64,000 nt of DNA from Trichomonas vaginalis G3. Lineage: Eukaryota; Parabasalia; Trichomonadida; Trichomonadidae. The DNA lies in NCBI RefSeq assembly GCF_026262505.1, contig NC_067205.1, positions 26,169,693 to 26,233,692 on the forward strand, written 5' to 3'. The position numbers were made by a program, and so were the translations under genes. A model generated the notes under the pieces. It ran no database searches. It was not told the origin of the DNA and saw only the letters and a program-made list of their open reading frames with translations. Below are positions 45,917 through 56,088 of the stretch, piece by piece (position 1 is the stretch's first letter; the number at the start of each line of letters is the position of its first letter).

Positions 45917-48008
45917 TCATTGAACGCGGTACCATGCAAATACAGTCACAAATGGTGGCATGTAATCCTTACCCAAGCCGGTTGGATTTGTTGTGAAAGT
46001 ATGGACATGATTTCCTCCTGGTTCAGTTGGTCGAAAAGTCTTTTTTGCTGAATGGTTATAATCTGGAGATAAAACATCATAACCAGCTTCATATTCTGAG
46101 TTGTATAATGGGTGGTCTCTTAATGAGTGGCTATGGTCGCCAGAAAAGTTTGTAGTTCCTGTATGAGTGTGCGGGGGTAAGTTTGCTTCTTTAATTTTCT
46201 TCGAACCACCCGTTTGCTTTGAATATCTAGCACAGTATAAGAATTTATCCACAATCTGCTTCCACATACCAAAACCTAAAACTGTTGCTGGATTTGTTGA
46301 GTTCATTGACGTATAAATAGAACCAATGGGGTAAATCATCTCAAGAATTGTATTTAATCCATTATGAATATTGAATTTATTATATAATATTGAATTTGGG
46401 TGAGTACTTAAAACTGGTCTTGTTATCAATATTAACGTATTATTTTTGAAAATTGCTTTTCTAACATCTTGAAATTTTGTGATTTCAGACCAGTTTCTTC
46501 CATCACTACTGATATTTACTAAATCACCACATCCTAAAGCAATGAAATACCCATCAATATAAAATAAATTTGTAAATCTATAATTTTGAGTAAGTTTTGG
46601 AGTGAATGAATAAACCAATTCCCAATTTGATAAATCCTGTGATAAATAAATATGTCTGTTATAACTTACAGGATATGAATAGACCATTTCACCTGAAACG
46701 AGAACATAAACATTTGATCCATAACATAAAGCTTCAATGTCTCCATCAGCTTGAAAAATTTGTTCAAATTGACCTTGTGGTATTGAAGATGATCTATAAA
46801 TTTTATCATTTTGTAGGATAAAATACATGTTGTTAATGTAATACCACTTACTTGTATAATCAATTTCCAAATCTGATGACATCATACTAAACATATAATA
46901 ATTTATCCCATCCTCACTAATGAAAAATTTGATTGACTTCATAAATTAGTACCCATTTATTATTAACGCATCTAATAGGATTATTTGAATATTTAAATTT
47001 AGCATCTTGATTTAAATTACATTTGAACCATTGGATACAATCGAATGAATAACAAGGGCAAAAATCATCTTCAACCGTTATCATTCCCATAAATTTACCG
47101 TTATTATATTCAACATATAAAATTCTTGGATTAATGATTGGCTTTCGTGTATCAGGATTCAAAACAGATGGAGTAAATGATTCATAGTTTTGAAAATCAT
47201 TTGTTTTAAAATAATAAAGCACTCCAGCTGTATAAAATAAATACATGGTCACTCCATCGAAACATATCCATTCAAAAGAATCTATATCAAAGGTTTTATC
47301 TGATGATTTCATAAAATTTAAAAATGGCGGAGTAAAATAGACCTCTGATTGTTTTATTTCTTCATTAACAAATGATATATTAGCTTTCTTATTTAACTCA
47401 CTATCCACATATTCCTTATCTGCTTTCTTATTTAACTCATCGTTAACATATTCCTTATCCGCTTTAAGGTCTAAACATCCTGAAACCCATCCTGTATCGG
47501 CTTTAGTTTTTAAAATCTTTGATGTCCATTCATGATACCATTCAACCCTTTCTTTAATTTCATTATCTTTTTCATCAACATAAACCAAATTTGCCTTCTT
47601 CATTAACTCACTATCCACGTATTCCTTATCTACCTTCTTCATTATGTCATTTAGGAAACCTTCTATGAATTCCTCATTTAAATTAAATCTTCCAATCTTC
47701 AAAACTTTAGGAAATGCATTTAATGCGTAATATCTCTGTTCTTCTGGTGGAATTGATGTTATATCATCCGTTATACCTTTAATTTTTGAATTCATAAATA
47801 AAATTTCTTTTATATTTGATATCACCGCACCACCTTTGCAAACGAATTCGAAATGTTCATTTTTCAATACTATCTCCAAATCTCCATATTTCAACCTTTG
47901 CGTTTGTTCTGCCGTCTTTGAATTATATGCATATATGGCGTATGTAATGGTCTGAGGGACCTGGGTGCTTTGTGCCTTAAGTTGTTGTGGTTGCTGTTGT
48001 TTAATCAT
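45917..48008 (-). CDS. E2 part: phage-type fibre protein region
   Basis: The 5' part (near 48008) starts MIKQQQPQQLKAQSTQVPQT and holds a coiled-coil shaft with repeated ADKEYVDSELNKKA-type units, as in phage fibre proteins. A beta-rich middle follows. The 3' part ends in a phage tail-collar/gp10-type tip: IYPIGSIYTSMNSTNPATVL, GFGMWKQI, then HTHTGTTNFSGDHSH and a YMPPFVTVFAWYRV end. Such tips bind receptors or metal ions in phage trimers. In a Polinton the protein would be a vertex spike or attachment fibre; that role is inference. A GGTCtgaggGACC palindrome (47949-47961) lies in the coding sequence near the start. Confidence 0.75.
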
Positions 48009-48032
48009 TTATTATGATTTAAAAATAAATAT

Positions 48033-48741
48033 TTAATCTGTTATCTCATCAGCTATTTTTTCTATTTGAAATTGCCATAATATTTCATTCATGAATTCTA
48101 AATCACAATCAAATAGGTCAGTTATTCTAAATTTAATATTTGATAAATCTTTTGAATGAAGAATAAATGAATTCCCGGATAATTGAAACGGATATGATAA
48201 AGAAAATGTGTTTAAGTTGATGGATAAAATGTTTTGTATTGATGGGTAAGAGTTAGGGTCTAATGTTTGATGTGAAAATCTCATTGGGGTATTAACTTTA
48301 TCACATTTGATTAAAATGAAATTGGAACCAGTGTCAGAATACAAAACATCCCCAACATTTTTCAAAATTTAATATCCCCAACAATGAACGAAGATGAGGA
48401 GTACAAAATTTAATTTTCAGCGGAAATTTAATAAGGTTATTTATTTCATCAAGTTCAAAAAGTTTATCGGGTTTTGATTTAAAATTTTCTTCATACCATA
48501 CGATAAATGATTCATTTAAATAACTTAAAATCATGTTAATATCCCATTTCGCTATCACATTATTTATATACATATCATACGTTTTTTCAAGGTCATCTTT
48601 AATAAATGATATATAATCTGAAGGGTCTAAAAGAATGGGATTAAATTTACCACTCACAGAAACGAGAGTAACATTATAAATTCCGCTAACTGTTAAATTT
48701 AATTCACAGCTATTATTCGAAATAATATTGATAATTGACAT
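48033..48741 (-). pseudogene. E2 part: unknown virion-region protein(s)
   Basis: A beta-rich, Asn/Ser-rich region beginning MSIINIISNNSCELNLTVSG near 48741. It lies between the fibre gene and a divergent gene. I do not recognise it; a capsid accessory or penton-like protein is possible from position. Confidence 0.4.
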
Positions 48742-48760
48742 TTTTATTACGATTAAAAAT

Positions 48761-49238
48761 ATGGTAAAGCGTTATTTTCCAGTGATAAATAAAACTAGAA
48801 TAAGATTACCTCAAGAATTCATAAATTCAACGAATAAGAAATTCATTCATGTTATAAATTTTAGTGTTTTCAGAAAATATGAGTCAATGTCATATTCATC
48901 AACAGGTTATATTTCACTTCATTCAAATTTAGTTCAATCAAACCCATATAATGACCATTTCATAAGATTTTCAGATGGTATTAAAAATGTAATTGATAGA
49001 TTAAAATATGAACAGATTGACAATATCGAATTTTTGGAATTTTGGTTTAAATATCCGATGGAAAAAGATTGAAGTTAAAGATAAAGCTGATACTATAACA
49101 AAAACAATTACAATGACCGATCCGGATAGTGGGGAACAAAAAGAAATAAAACAAACGATAGAAACTGGTGAAAGGTCAATTATTATTGATTATGATTCAA
49201 AGGATTATTATTCGATAATGTTAATGCTTGAATATTAA
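48761..49238 (+). pseudogene. E2 part: unknown plus-strand protein
   Basis: Begins MVKRYFPVINKTRIRLPQEF and continues as beta-rich sequence with a TITMTDPDSGEQKEIKQT segment near the end. It is one of few late-region genes on the plus strand, divergent from its neighbour. It is broken and of unknown function. Confidence 0.35.
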
Positions 49239-49576
49239 ATAGCCTTAACAAAGAATTTTTCAAGTGATATTTTATATTCATCAACTATTTTATTATAAAT
49301 ATCATTATATGTTAAATGAAGTTCAGTTGTTGTTCCGTTCTTTGATATCTTAATTGTGCTAATATCCTTTATAGGATTTATTTTTGCAACTGTTCCGCAG
49401 CATGAAACCTCATCATCTATGAAAAATTGAATCTTAACGTCTGAATCTTGAACATCACAAAGAATGGCGATAATGTGAATTAATGATTCATAAGGTAAAA
49501 TAATTAAACCAGATTGGTCAATTAAATTTATTATTGAATCATAATTATTAATTATTATATCACGGTAAATTTTCAT
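49235..49576 (-). CDS. E2 part: unknown 113-aa protein
   Basis: A small protein, MKIYRDIIINNYDSIINLID at the start, with a CCGT segment and an amphipathic C-terminal helix. It overlaps the end of the plus-strand gene by four bases. No family is recognised. Confidence 0.45.
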   Translation of the reverse strand: MKIYRDIIINNYDSIINLIDQSGLIILPYESLIHIIAILCDVQDSDVKIQFFIDDEVSCCGTVAKINPIKDISTIKISKNGTTTELHLTYNDIYNKIVDEYKISLEKFFVKAI

Positions 49577-49593
49577 TAATTCAGAATTAATGT

Positions 49594-49932
49594 CTATTTT
49601 ATATGGCGCATTGCGACTGGAATCGTAGATTCCTGGTTCTCGATGTTTGATGAAAGAGGTGGGGGGTATGTTGGATATGTGGGGATTTCAACGGGTTCTT
49701 TACCGGGTTCAGATAAAATGATTGGGTCTCCATCTTCTTTATTTTGCTCCTCCTCTTTCTTTGGTAAGTCACGAGTTAATAAATTGGACTGTGTTGCTGA
49801 CCTTGTTAATTCAGGACTAACATTAACTTTAACATTTTGAATAATTCGTGATTTATCATCATTTACGTTATAACCAACCGTAATCTCTGCTTTTGCGTTT
49901 GTGTTCTTTTGACTTGTGAAACGTCTTCTCAT
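49594..49932 (-). CDS. E2 part: proline-rich disordered protein (112 aa)
   Basis: Basic N-terminus (MRRRFTSQKN), a KKEEEQNKEDGD acidic stretch and a PTYPTYPPPLSS tail indicate disorder. PTYP/PPPL-like motifs resemble late-domain motifs of budding viruses, but that reading is speculative. It sits within the virion gene block. Confidence 0.45.
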   Translation of the reverse strand: MRRRFTSQKNTNAKAEITVGYNVNDDKSRIIQNVKVNVSPELTRSATQSNLLTRDLPKKEEEQNKEDGDPIILSEPGKEPVEIPTYPTYPPPLSSNIENQESTIPVAMRHIK

Positions 49933-50041
49933 TTATAATTGAATAAAAAAAGAAAAATATATTTAAAGTTTTATTTAGTTGTTACGGTAATATCCCAAGG
50001 TTCATCCTTGTTTGCTTATACTTTCTTTGTAACTGCACCAA

Positions 50042-50900
50042 TTATGTTATTGATATGATTTGAGTTTCTTCCAGTCTTATTTTATCATTTACAATATCTT
50101 TAATCATTTCATTACATGCATTCTTAAAACCATCTGATTTTTCTAATTTACGTCTATCACTTTCTTTAATTAAATCAAAGTTATAACCTTGTTGAGAATA
50201 AAGTGGTTTCTTTATCAATTCCTTGAACGCTTCTGAAAGTGAAGATGAAGAAATTCTTGCCACTGGTTTAAACTTTCATTGCTTCTTTCTGTTCATTGAA
50301 CACTGGATCGAATAAAGCAACTTTAAAGAATTTCTTAGCTGGAATTTCAGGTCTCAAATTTGCATATTGACCATCAAACTGATTAACATATCGTGGTAAT
50401 CCATCCGGTCCCTCTTCAATAGCATTTAATTCTTCATTGAAATAAGAATATGGATTATGACGGTATGAATTAATTGGACCATTTTCACCTTCTCCAATGT
50501 ATTGTTTAACAGCTTTTCCATTTTCATCAAATTGCATAGGATAACGTTCATTATATGCTTTACGTTTAGGATAATCGTCATTGTTAATTTATACCATTTA
50601 TGACTTTAATATTTCCTTGACCATCAGTAACGAAAACTTCATTTATACCATCAGGTTTTCCATTTGGACCCGTAATGTCTGCTTCGTGTGCTTCCCAATT
50701 TGGTCCATGACGTTTGGCATATGCTTGAGCTTCTGGTAATGTTAAAACGTTTCTCATTTGTTTAACATCCTTTTGAAGACCGGCAACAATGGACTAATTC
50801 TTTCATTCCGTCTGGAACTTTCATAGTTCTATTATATGCACCCTTTTTGTTTGTCCTTGTTTTAATGGAACCTGTAGAAGATTTGCTATTTCTGTCATGT
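50042..50900 (-). pseudogene. E2 part: unknown protein of the virion block
   Basis: A gene region beginning [20 protein letters not shown] near 50897 contains GPNGKPDGINEVFVTDGQGN and RHNPYSYFNEELNAIEEGPD segments and ends with a helical stretch. It is broken. No family is recognised; large size and position suggest a structural protein. Confidence 0.4.
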
Positions 50901-50939
50901 TTAATTATAAATAAAAAATAAAAATTAATTATAAAAAGT

Positions 50940-51752
50940 TAATCAAATTTACATCCTTTATTTAAATCAACTATTATTTTTCCATGTTCTCCTAATTGTT
51001 GATATTGTGTGTAAAGTTCATTAATGCTCATTGGTAAATTCACTTGATAAAGCATAACGTTCAACTGTTGACGACTAAAACCACTGAAAATGAAAAGGGT
51101 TGACAGTTTGATTTAATGTTTGTGCTTAATGCTTTGAAAGTATTGAACAGCCATAAAGAATGAACACTGAATATGTGTCGACATTGAGTTAATAATTGAT
51201 TAAAATATGATTTCTCATTTGTTATTAGTTTTGATTTCACGGCATCATCTAGAAAAATTAGTGAATGCAAAAATTCTTTATCAAAATTTGAAATAGAAAG
51301 TGTTTCAAATAATTCATCCCGTTGTTTATCAATAATTTTATCCTCTAATCCTTGCTTCTTGATTGTATTATATAATTCTTTATACATTAAAAAGTTTTTT
51401 AAATAATCTTCTGCTTCTTCTTGTGATAAATAAATAATTGGAATTTTGATTAAATGCTTTAAAGATTCAAATGTATCATCTGAAGGTGAACCTGAACGGT
51501 TGATATAAATTAACACATGTGAAAGGGGGAAGTGTTAGCAATAATGATAATTTGTTTTAATATCGTTAATGTTTTACCTTTATTTTGTTTACCAATTGCT
51601 GCAGTGATTGAATTTAAATAACATTCAGAATATGGAATTTTCATTAATTTTTCCTTAGATAGAGCATTTCTATTATCACTCAATGCTTCATTAATCATAT
51701 CATCTATGTAGTATTATATACATCTGTTAATTCTTCAGAATTTAAATCCATT
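50940..51752 (-). pseudogene. E2 part: A32-type packaging ATPase
   Basis: Walker A in AAIGKQNKGKTLTILKQ, a strand-ending FLHSLIFLDDAV like Walker B, then LLTQCRHI fit the FtsK/HerA-like packaging ATPases of Polintons and large DNA viruses. It would drive DNA into capsids. The gene is broken. Confidence 0.75.
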
Positions 51753-51775
51753 TAATCAAAAATAAATTTATAATT

Positions 51776-53412
51776 TTAAACATTTCTATTCATCAATATT
51801 TCATCATATGAACTTCTATACTGTGGTGGTGTACCTGTTGGATGATATTTCAAACCTTCGTCCGGTGTCCATGTCCAATATGTAGTCCTAGTAAACCAAA
51901 CCTGAGGAGGATTTGTCACCTTTGAACAGTAAGTGTCATTTTCACCCTGAATGATTGGATAAGCTTTCACTTGTACTGTAACTTGTGAGTTGAAAGTTTC
52001 TAATCCATCAAAGAATATACCCGCTCCATCACGTTGAACTGGAATAGTGCATAAGAATGAAGTTTGGTCTTTCCATGTTCTAGCTAATGGTGTGCCATTA
52101 TCATCATTCAGTGGTCTAGTTAATGAGTCCTCGTATTCTTCTGTGCATTCATTCACTCCATCTAAATCAGAAGCTTGAAGCATACGTGTAAAGAATATGT
52201 CACCCACTGTGGTCATCGCTTGATCGGGGAAGTTTCTGGAATCTATAGTGACCTGAAGACCTCGAAGCATTGGATTTTCTAAAACTGTTCTTTGCATTGC
52301 ATTCTTGGAAATGTTAACACAACATCTGTAACATTATGAAGAGCGTATGAGAAATCTGAGCTAATACCTTCAGGAGTGATGCAACCTCCATTTAGTGAAC
52401 GAACGTCAATATGTTGAGCTGGAATCATGAATGGATCTTCCTTACTGAATAAACGTGGTATTGCTTTAACTGATTCTTCAATTAAACCGTATCCTGGTGT
52501 AATGCATTTATCCTCTAAAACTTCCATCTTTGTGCATGAAATAATAACGTTATCAACTGTTGCGTCAGCAGATGTAGCGGCTAAGCTTGTAATTAATTTG
52601 GCAGGAAGTCCGATTTGTTGGAATTTGCGATCATATTTATAAACATGATTCATAATCTTTTCATAATTTTCATCAGTTATCTTTTCATAAACGTAATTTT
52701 GTAAATCAGCAACTCTTAACGGTCAACCTGACAAAATACTAAAGTATCCCTGAAAACATAATATTTAAGAATGATTTCACCAAATGATTTAGGATAATCA
52801 TCGAACGCCTGAAATGCTAACAAATCATTTACCGGAATAATCATATCAAAAGTGACATCAACTTCTTCATTTGCTTTTGAAAACTTCTGAAGGGTCAATA
52901 TATTTACCACATACTGAGTTATCATATTTTTGAACATTATTATATAACGAATGAACAAACTTTTTAACTTTCCTTTCTGATTTTGGTTTATATGTTGCAA
53001 ATGCGAAAGATTCACGGGCGCAATCCATCTGAAGATAACCGGCATCACCTCTTTCGGTTTCTACTTCTAATTGTTTAAAGCTTTGATTTGATGATTTGTA
53101 ACCAACGAATAAACGCATGCATTTAAAAGCGGCATCACATGTGAAAGCTTTATTTGAAACTAGAGTTGCTTTAACTTTGCGTTTAATATATGTGTCACCT
53201 AATTGGTTCACATCATGAGCCGGATTTGTAATTCTTAAATGAGTTTGTTTATCATCAAAATATGGAGCATCAGAGTCATAGCATGAACTTTCAAGTTCTC
53301 TATAATATCTTCTACCGTCATTCTTTGCGAATATTTCATTTATCTTTTCGAATGAATGAAACACATTTCCATTAATTGGTTTAGTGTTTGGCACCAAATA
53401 GTTAGTCGTCAT
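51776..53412 (-). pseudogene. E2 part: capsid protein region
   Basis: The region starts MTTNYLVPNTKPINGNVFHS near 53412 and is beta-rich throughout, with RITNPAHDVNQLGDTYIKRK, DVTFDMIIPVNDLLAFQAF and VTIDSRNFPDQAMTT segments. Position next to the packaging ATPase and total length fit a double-jelly-roll major capsid protein. Primary sequence alone cannot settle the fold. It is broken in a few places. Confidence 0.6.
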
Positions 53413-53479
53413 TTATTAATAAATAAAAAATCAAAATTAAAAGATGAAAATGAATTTTTAATTTTAATGAAATAATCAA

Positions 53480-53637
53480 CTATGGCTGCAGGATCTTTAA
53501 GAAACTGTGGGATAAAGTAAAAAGAGGAGCGCATAAAGTTTGGGAAACAATGAAGAAAGGAGCAAATTGGATATTTAAGAATAAAGAAGCAATTAGTGAC
53601 GTTGCTGAATCAATAACCCAAAAGCCGCCCCAATAAG
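53480..53637 (+). pseudogene. E2 part: small amphipathic protein (plus strand)
   Basis: Begins MAAGSL and encodes basic amphipathic helix segments (KLWDKVKRGAHKVWETMKKG). It resembles the opposite-strand gene at 53677-53955. It may be a virion membrane-active peptide. Broken. Confidence 0.35.
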
Positions 53638-53676
53638 AGAAATATTAAATAAAGAGAGAAAAAGTTTATCAAAGAC

Positions 53677-53955
53677 TCAACCGATACTAAGATAAAAATA
53701 ATATTTATTTATTTTTCCACTATCTACCCCTATTTTATTAAGTATTCCTTCAGCAATTCCACCAATTGCGTTACCTGCTTGTGCTCCCATCGCCGGATTA
53801 CCTGCTTTAGTACCTAATACTCCACCTATGATAGTTCCTGCCGTTTTCGCTACTGGTGCCAAAAAGTTTGCAATGGGTTTAATAATTCTTTGATGAACCC
53901 AACCGCAGCTTTCTTAATTCCTTCCCATAATTTTTTAAAGAATCCTGCCGCCATT
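53677..53955 (-). pseudogene. E2 part: small amphipathic glycine-zipper protein
   Basis: Begins MAAGFFKKLWEGIKKAAVGF and continues to a glycine-zipper hydrophobic stretch (GTIIGGVLGTKAGNPAMGAQ) suited to membrane insertion. Small proteins of this kind occur in virions of related DNA viruses (adenovirus pVI-like in role); homology is not shown. Broken. Confidence 0.45.
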
Positions 53956-54017
53956 TCTGATTTAATATTAATTAAAAAATATATTTCATCACTTATATTC
54001 TAATTTTTATTTAATGA

Positions 54018-54346
54018 TAAATGAAACCGATTTTAAAAATAAATGAAACAGAGGAGGAAGAAATAAATGAAAGTGAAATGTTCAACAAAAAATAAACGTT
54101 GTTAAACCAATTACTGAAATAAAATTTTTTCATCTGTTGAAGAATTTAATGACTATTATGCAATAATAAAAAATTATTTGAAGAATTGACAACATGTAAA
54201 TTGAATAAAATGTTTAAAGTTGATGGATTCAAAATTTCAAAAATAAAAGGAGTGGTTAGTTTGAAATCTATTCCTCAATCAAGAATCACCTCATTAATGA
54301 AAATTGATGATTTAACAAAAAGAATAGAAAGATTGAAGAAAGAATG
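54018..54346 (+). pseudogene. E2 part: unknown plus-strand region
   Basis: Begins MKPILKINETEEEE-like after an AAATAATATATTT spacer. Acidic then lysine-rich helical pieces follow. It is broken and unrecognised. Confidence 0.3.
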
Positions 54347-54462
54347 AATCAAATAATTGATTTCATAAATCATGACTCGTTGAGCCCGGGTCCTTAAAGC
54401 CCATCACTGAGTTCAAGGTTATATTCATCAAATATTTCATTATTAAATGCAACTTCTGCTAG

Positions 54463-54870
54463 TTATTTATTTTTTTCAATACGATCATTTGAAAGTCTAT
54501 CTTTTAATTTTCTGAAGTTTTCATTTTCTAGTTCTGAAACTTTATTTGGATGATATGTAAATTCATGAAATTCTTTGGCCTCGGTTTTGATCATTAATTT
54601 ACAAAGAACTTTTGTGGTTGGAATTCGTTTGAACCATTTATTAGTTATATTCGTTATATATTCAATATCTGGAATTAATTCCCAAATTTTTTGCATTTTC
54701 AATTAATTTATTATCAAATGCAAAAGCAATGGGTTTAATATTATGTTTACCTTTATAATATAAACTTTCTACATAATCATCGAAATAAACATCTACTTGT
54801 TTAACATTTTCAAGAATTGGTGAAAGAGCATCCATTAATTGATTGACGGTTACGAATCTTGATCACTCAT
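54463..54870 (-). pseudogene. E2 part: unknown gene at the right end
   Basis: A minus-strand region with a leader (TTCGTAAGAAAATGAG) like that of the E1 coiled-coil gene. It contains VKQVDVYFDDYVESLYYKG and WKR-like basic pieces and ends NDRIEKNK. It is broken and of unknown function. Confidence 0.35.
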
Positions 54871-55012
54871 TTTCTTACGAATTAAAAAAAAAATTATTCA
54901 AAAATGTCAGAAGAAAATATTTAAATAAATTATTTAAATTTTTTTACTCTATTCAAGAATTTTATTTTTGATATAACTCATTGAATTCAAAATTTTTTAA
55001 AAATTGACACCA

Positions 55013-55252
55013 TATATAACCAGTAGAAATTCTGCAGTCAGAGAAGTTTCTACCAGTAGAAACTTTACTAGTAGAAGTTCTGCCAGTATAAACTCTACCA
55101 GTAGAAGTTCTGCCAGTAGAAGTTCTGCCAGTATAAACTCTACCAGTAGAAGTTCTGCCAGTAGAAGTTCTGCTAAAGTATTCAATTTTGAGGGAAACAG
55201 TAGAAGTTCTGCCAGTATAAACTCTACCAGTAGAAGTTCTGCTAAAGTATTC
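55013..55252. repeat. 15-bp minisatellite at the right end of E2
   Basis: AGTAGAAGTTCTGCC and AGTATAAACTCTACC modules alternate about fifteen times, interrupted by a short TAAAGTATTCA stretch that recurs at the end. It gives low-complexity open frames on both strands that are unlikely to be genes. Confidence 0.85.
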
Positions 55253-55449
55253 ATAAACACCTTTTTTATATCTTATTTACATCTAACATGCACCAATTTA
55301 TTTTATAACTTTATTAATACTAAATTTTATTTCATACAAAAAGTAAAAATTCATAAGTTATATATTAATTTAATAAATTATATTATCATTTATAATAAAA
55401 TTTTTCGAAATGCAGATAAATTTTAACATGTTCGAAATGAAACTATTAT

Positions 55450-55623
55450 AAAATATATTCTTTTTATTAATGGTAATATAGGAATTGTAGGAATAAAAAC
55501 TTTTTATAAATTATTCATAAATTTTTAAAATCTGCTATTCGGAAGTATGTTCAAAAATCATTCAATTATGTGAGAATTCTTACGATTACAAAAAAAGTCA
55601 CACAACCCGCATCATATACTACT
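55450..55623 (-). repeat. E2 right terminal inverted repeat
   Basis: Reverse complement of 33613-33786 with one mismatch; ends CCCGCATCATATACTACT. Confidence 0.95.
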
Positions 55624-55629
55624 AACCAA
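55624..55629. other. Target-site duplication of E2, right (AACCAA)
   Basis: Second copy of AACCAA directly after the element. Confidence 0.93.
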
Positions 55630-56088
55630 ATATTCAGGTACCATTAAAAGTATACATATAGCATAAAATTTTTGTCAAATTCCAACACTGGTGTGGAATA
55701 TCGGTTAAAGCACTTTTGGTGAGCGAAAAAGGTTCCAGGTTCAAACCAAGAAAAAACTTTGCATATATTTTTTTTCTTAGTTTATAAATTTTATTTTTAC
55801 AAGTTTTAGAGTTTCACGGCAGTTCTTCAATAGAATTCTTATTGTAAATGTTATTTGTTGCTTCGTGGCGTATAATAGAATCAAAATTTGACTATATTTT
55901 TTCTATCAAACCTAGAAAATCGTGGAACTACTGTAAATTCAAACAAGAATTTTCTTTATTGTGTTATCACAATAAATACCCAGTTAGCAAAATTCCAACA
56001 AAATGCGAATTGATATAGTTAAAAGCTCATAATGCAGATTAAGCAAACTAATAAGAAATCAAAACAAATGTTATTTTTATATAAAGTA
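55630..56088. other. Intergenic, holds one tRNA-like stretch
   Basis: AT-rich flank of E2 with no gene seen; see the tRNA-like sequence at 55689-55758. Confidence 0.5.
55689..55758 (+). other. tRNA-like sequence near the E2 flank
   Basis: An A-box-like GTGGAATATCGGTTAAAGCA and, 34 bases on, a T-loop-like CAGGTTCAAACC, with a weak CTTTT/AAAAG anticodon stem. The acceptor ends do not pair. It is probably a tRNA-derived relic. Confidence 0.35.

Larger units (their letters stand above)
33613..55623 (+). mobile_element. Polinton/Maverick element 2 (E2), full length, 22,011 bp
   Basis: Both ends are present: 174-bp terminal inverted repeats starting AGTAGTATATGATGCGGG, with one mismatch between them, and a perfect 6-bp target duplication. 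The contents are typical of Polintons: protein-primed polymerase B, RVE integrase, packaging ATPase and capsid region, with additional helicase, KilA-N and fibre-like genes. The near-identical ends imply a recent insertion. It is a fossil: roughly a dozen breaks are spread over the polymerase, integrase, ATPase, capsid and other genes. The helicase and KilA-N frames look whole. I see no adenain-type protease. Confidence 0.97.

Noticed and set aside
48728-49072. A start codon at 48728 for the plus-strand gene
   Set aside because: The methionine at 48761 (MVKRYFP) follows an AAAAAT context and avoids overlap with the divergent gene; the earlier start is less likely.
53677-54870. Adenain-type maturation protease expected in Polintons
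   Set aside because: No His-Asp/Glu-Cys protease pattern is visible in the right-end genes, so I do not annotate one.
55004-55426. Serine-rich protein NSTSRSSAS-type
   Set aside because: It is a translation of the 15-bp minisatellite; both strands are open for the same reason.
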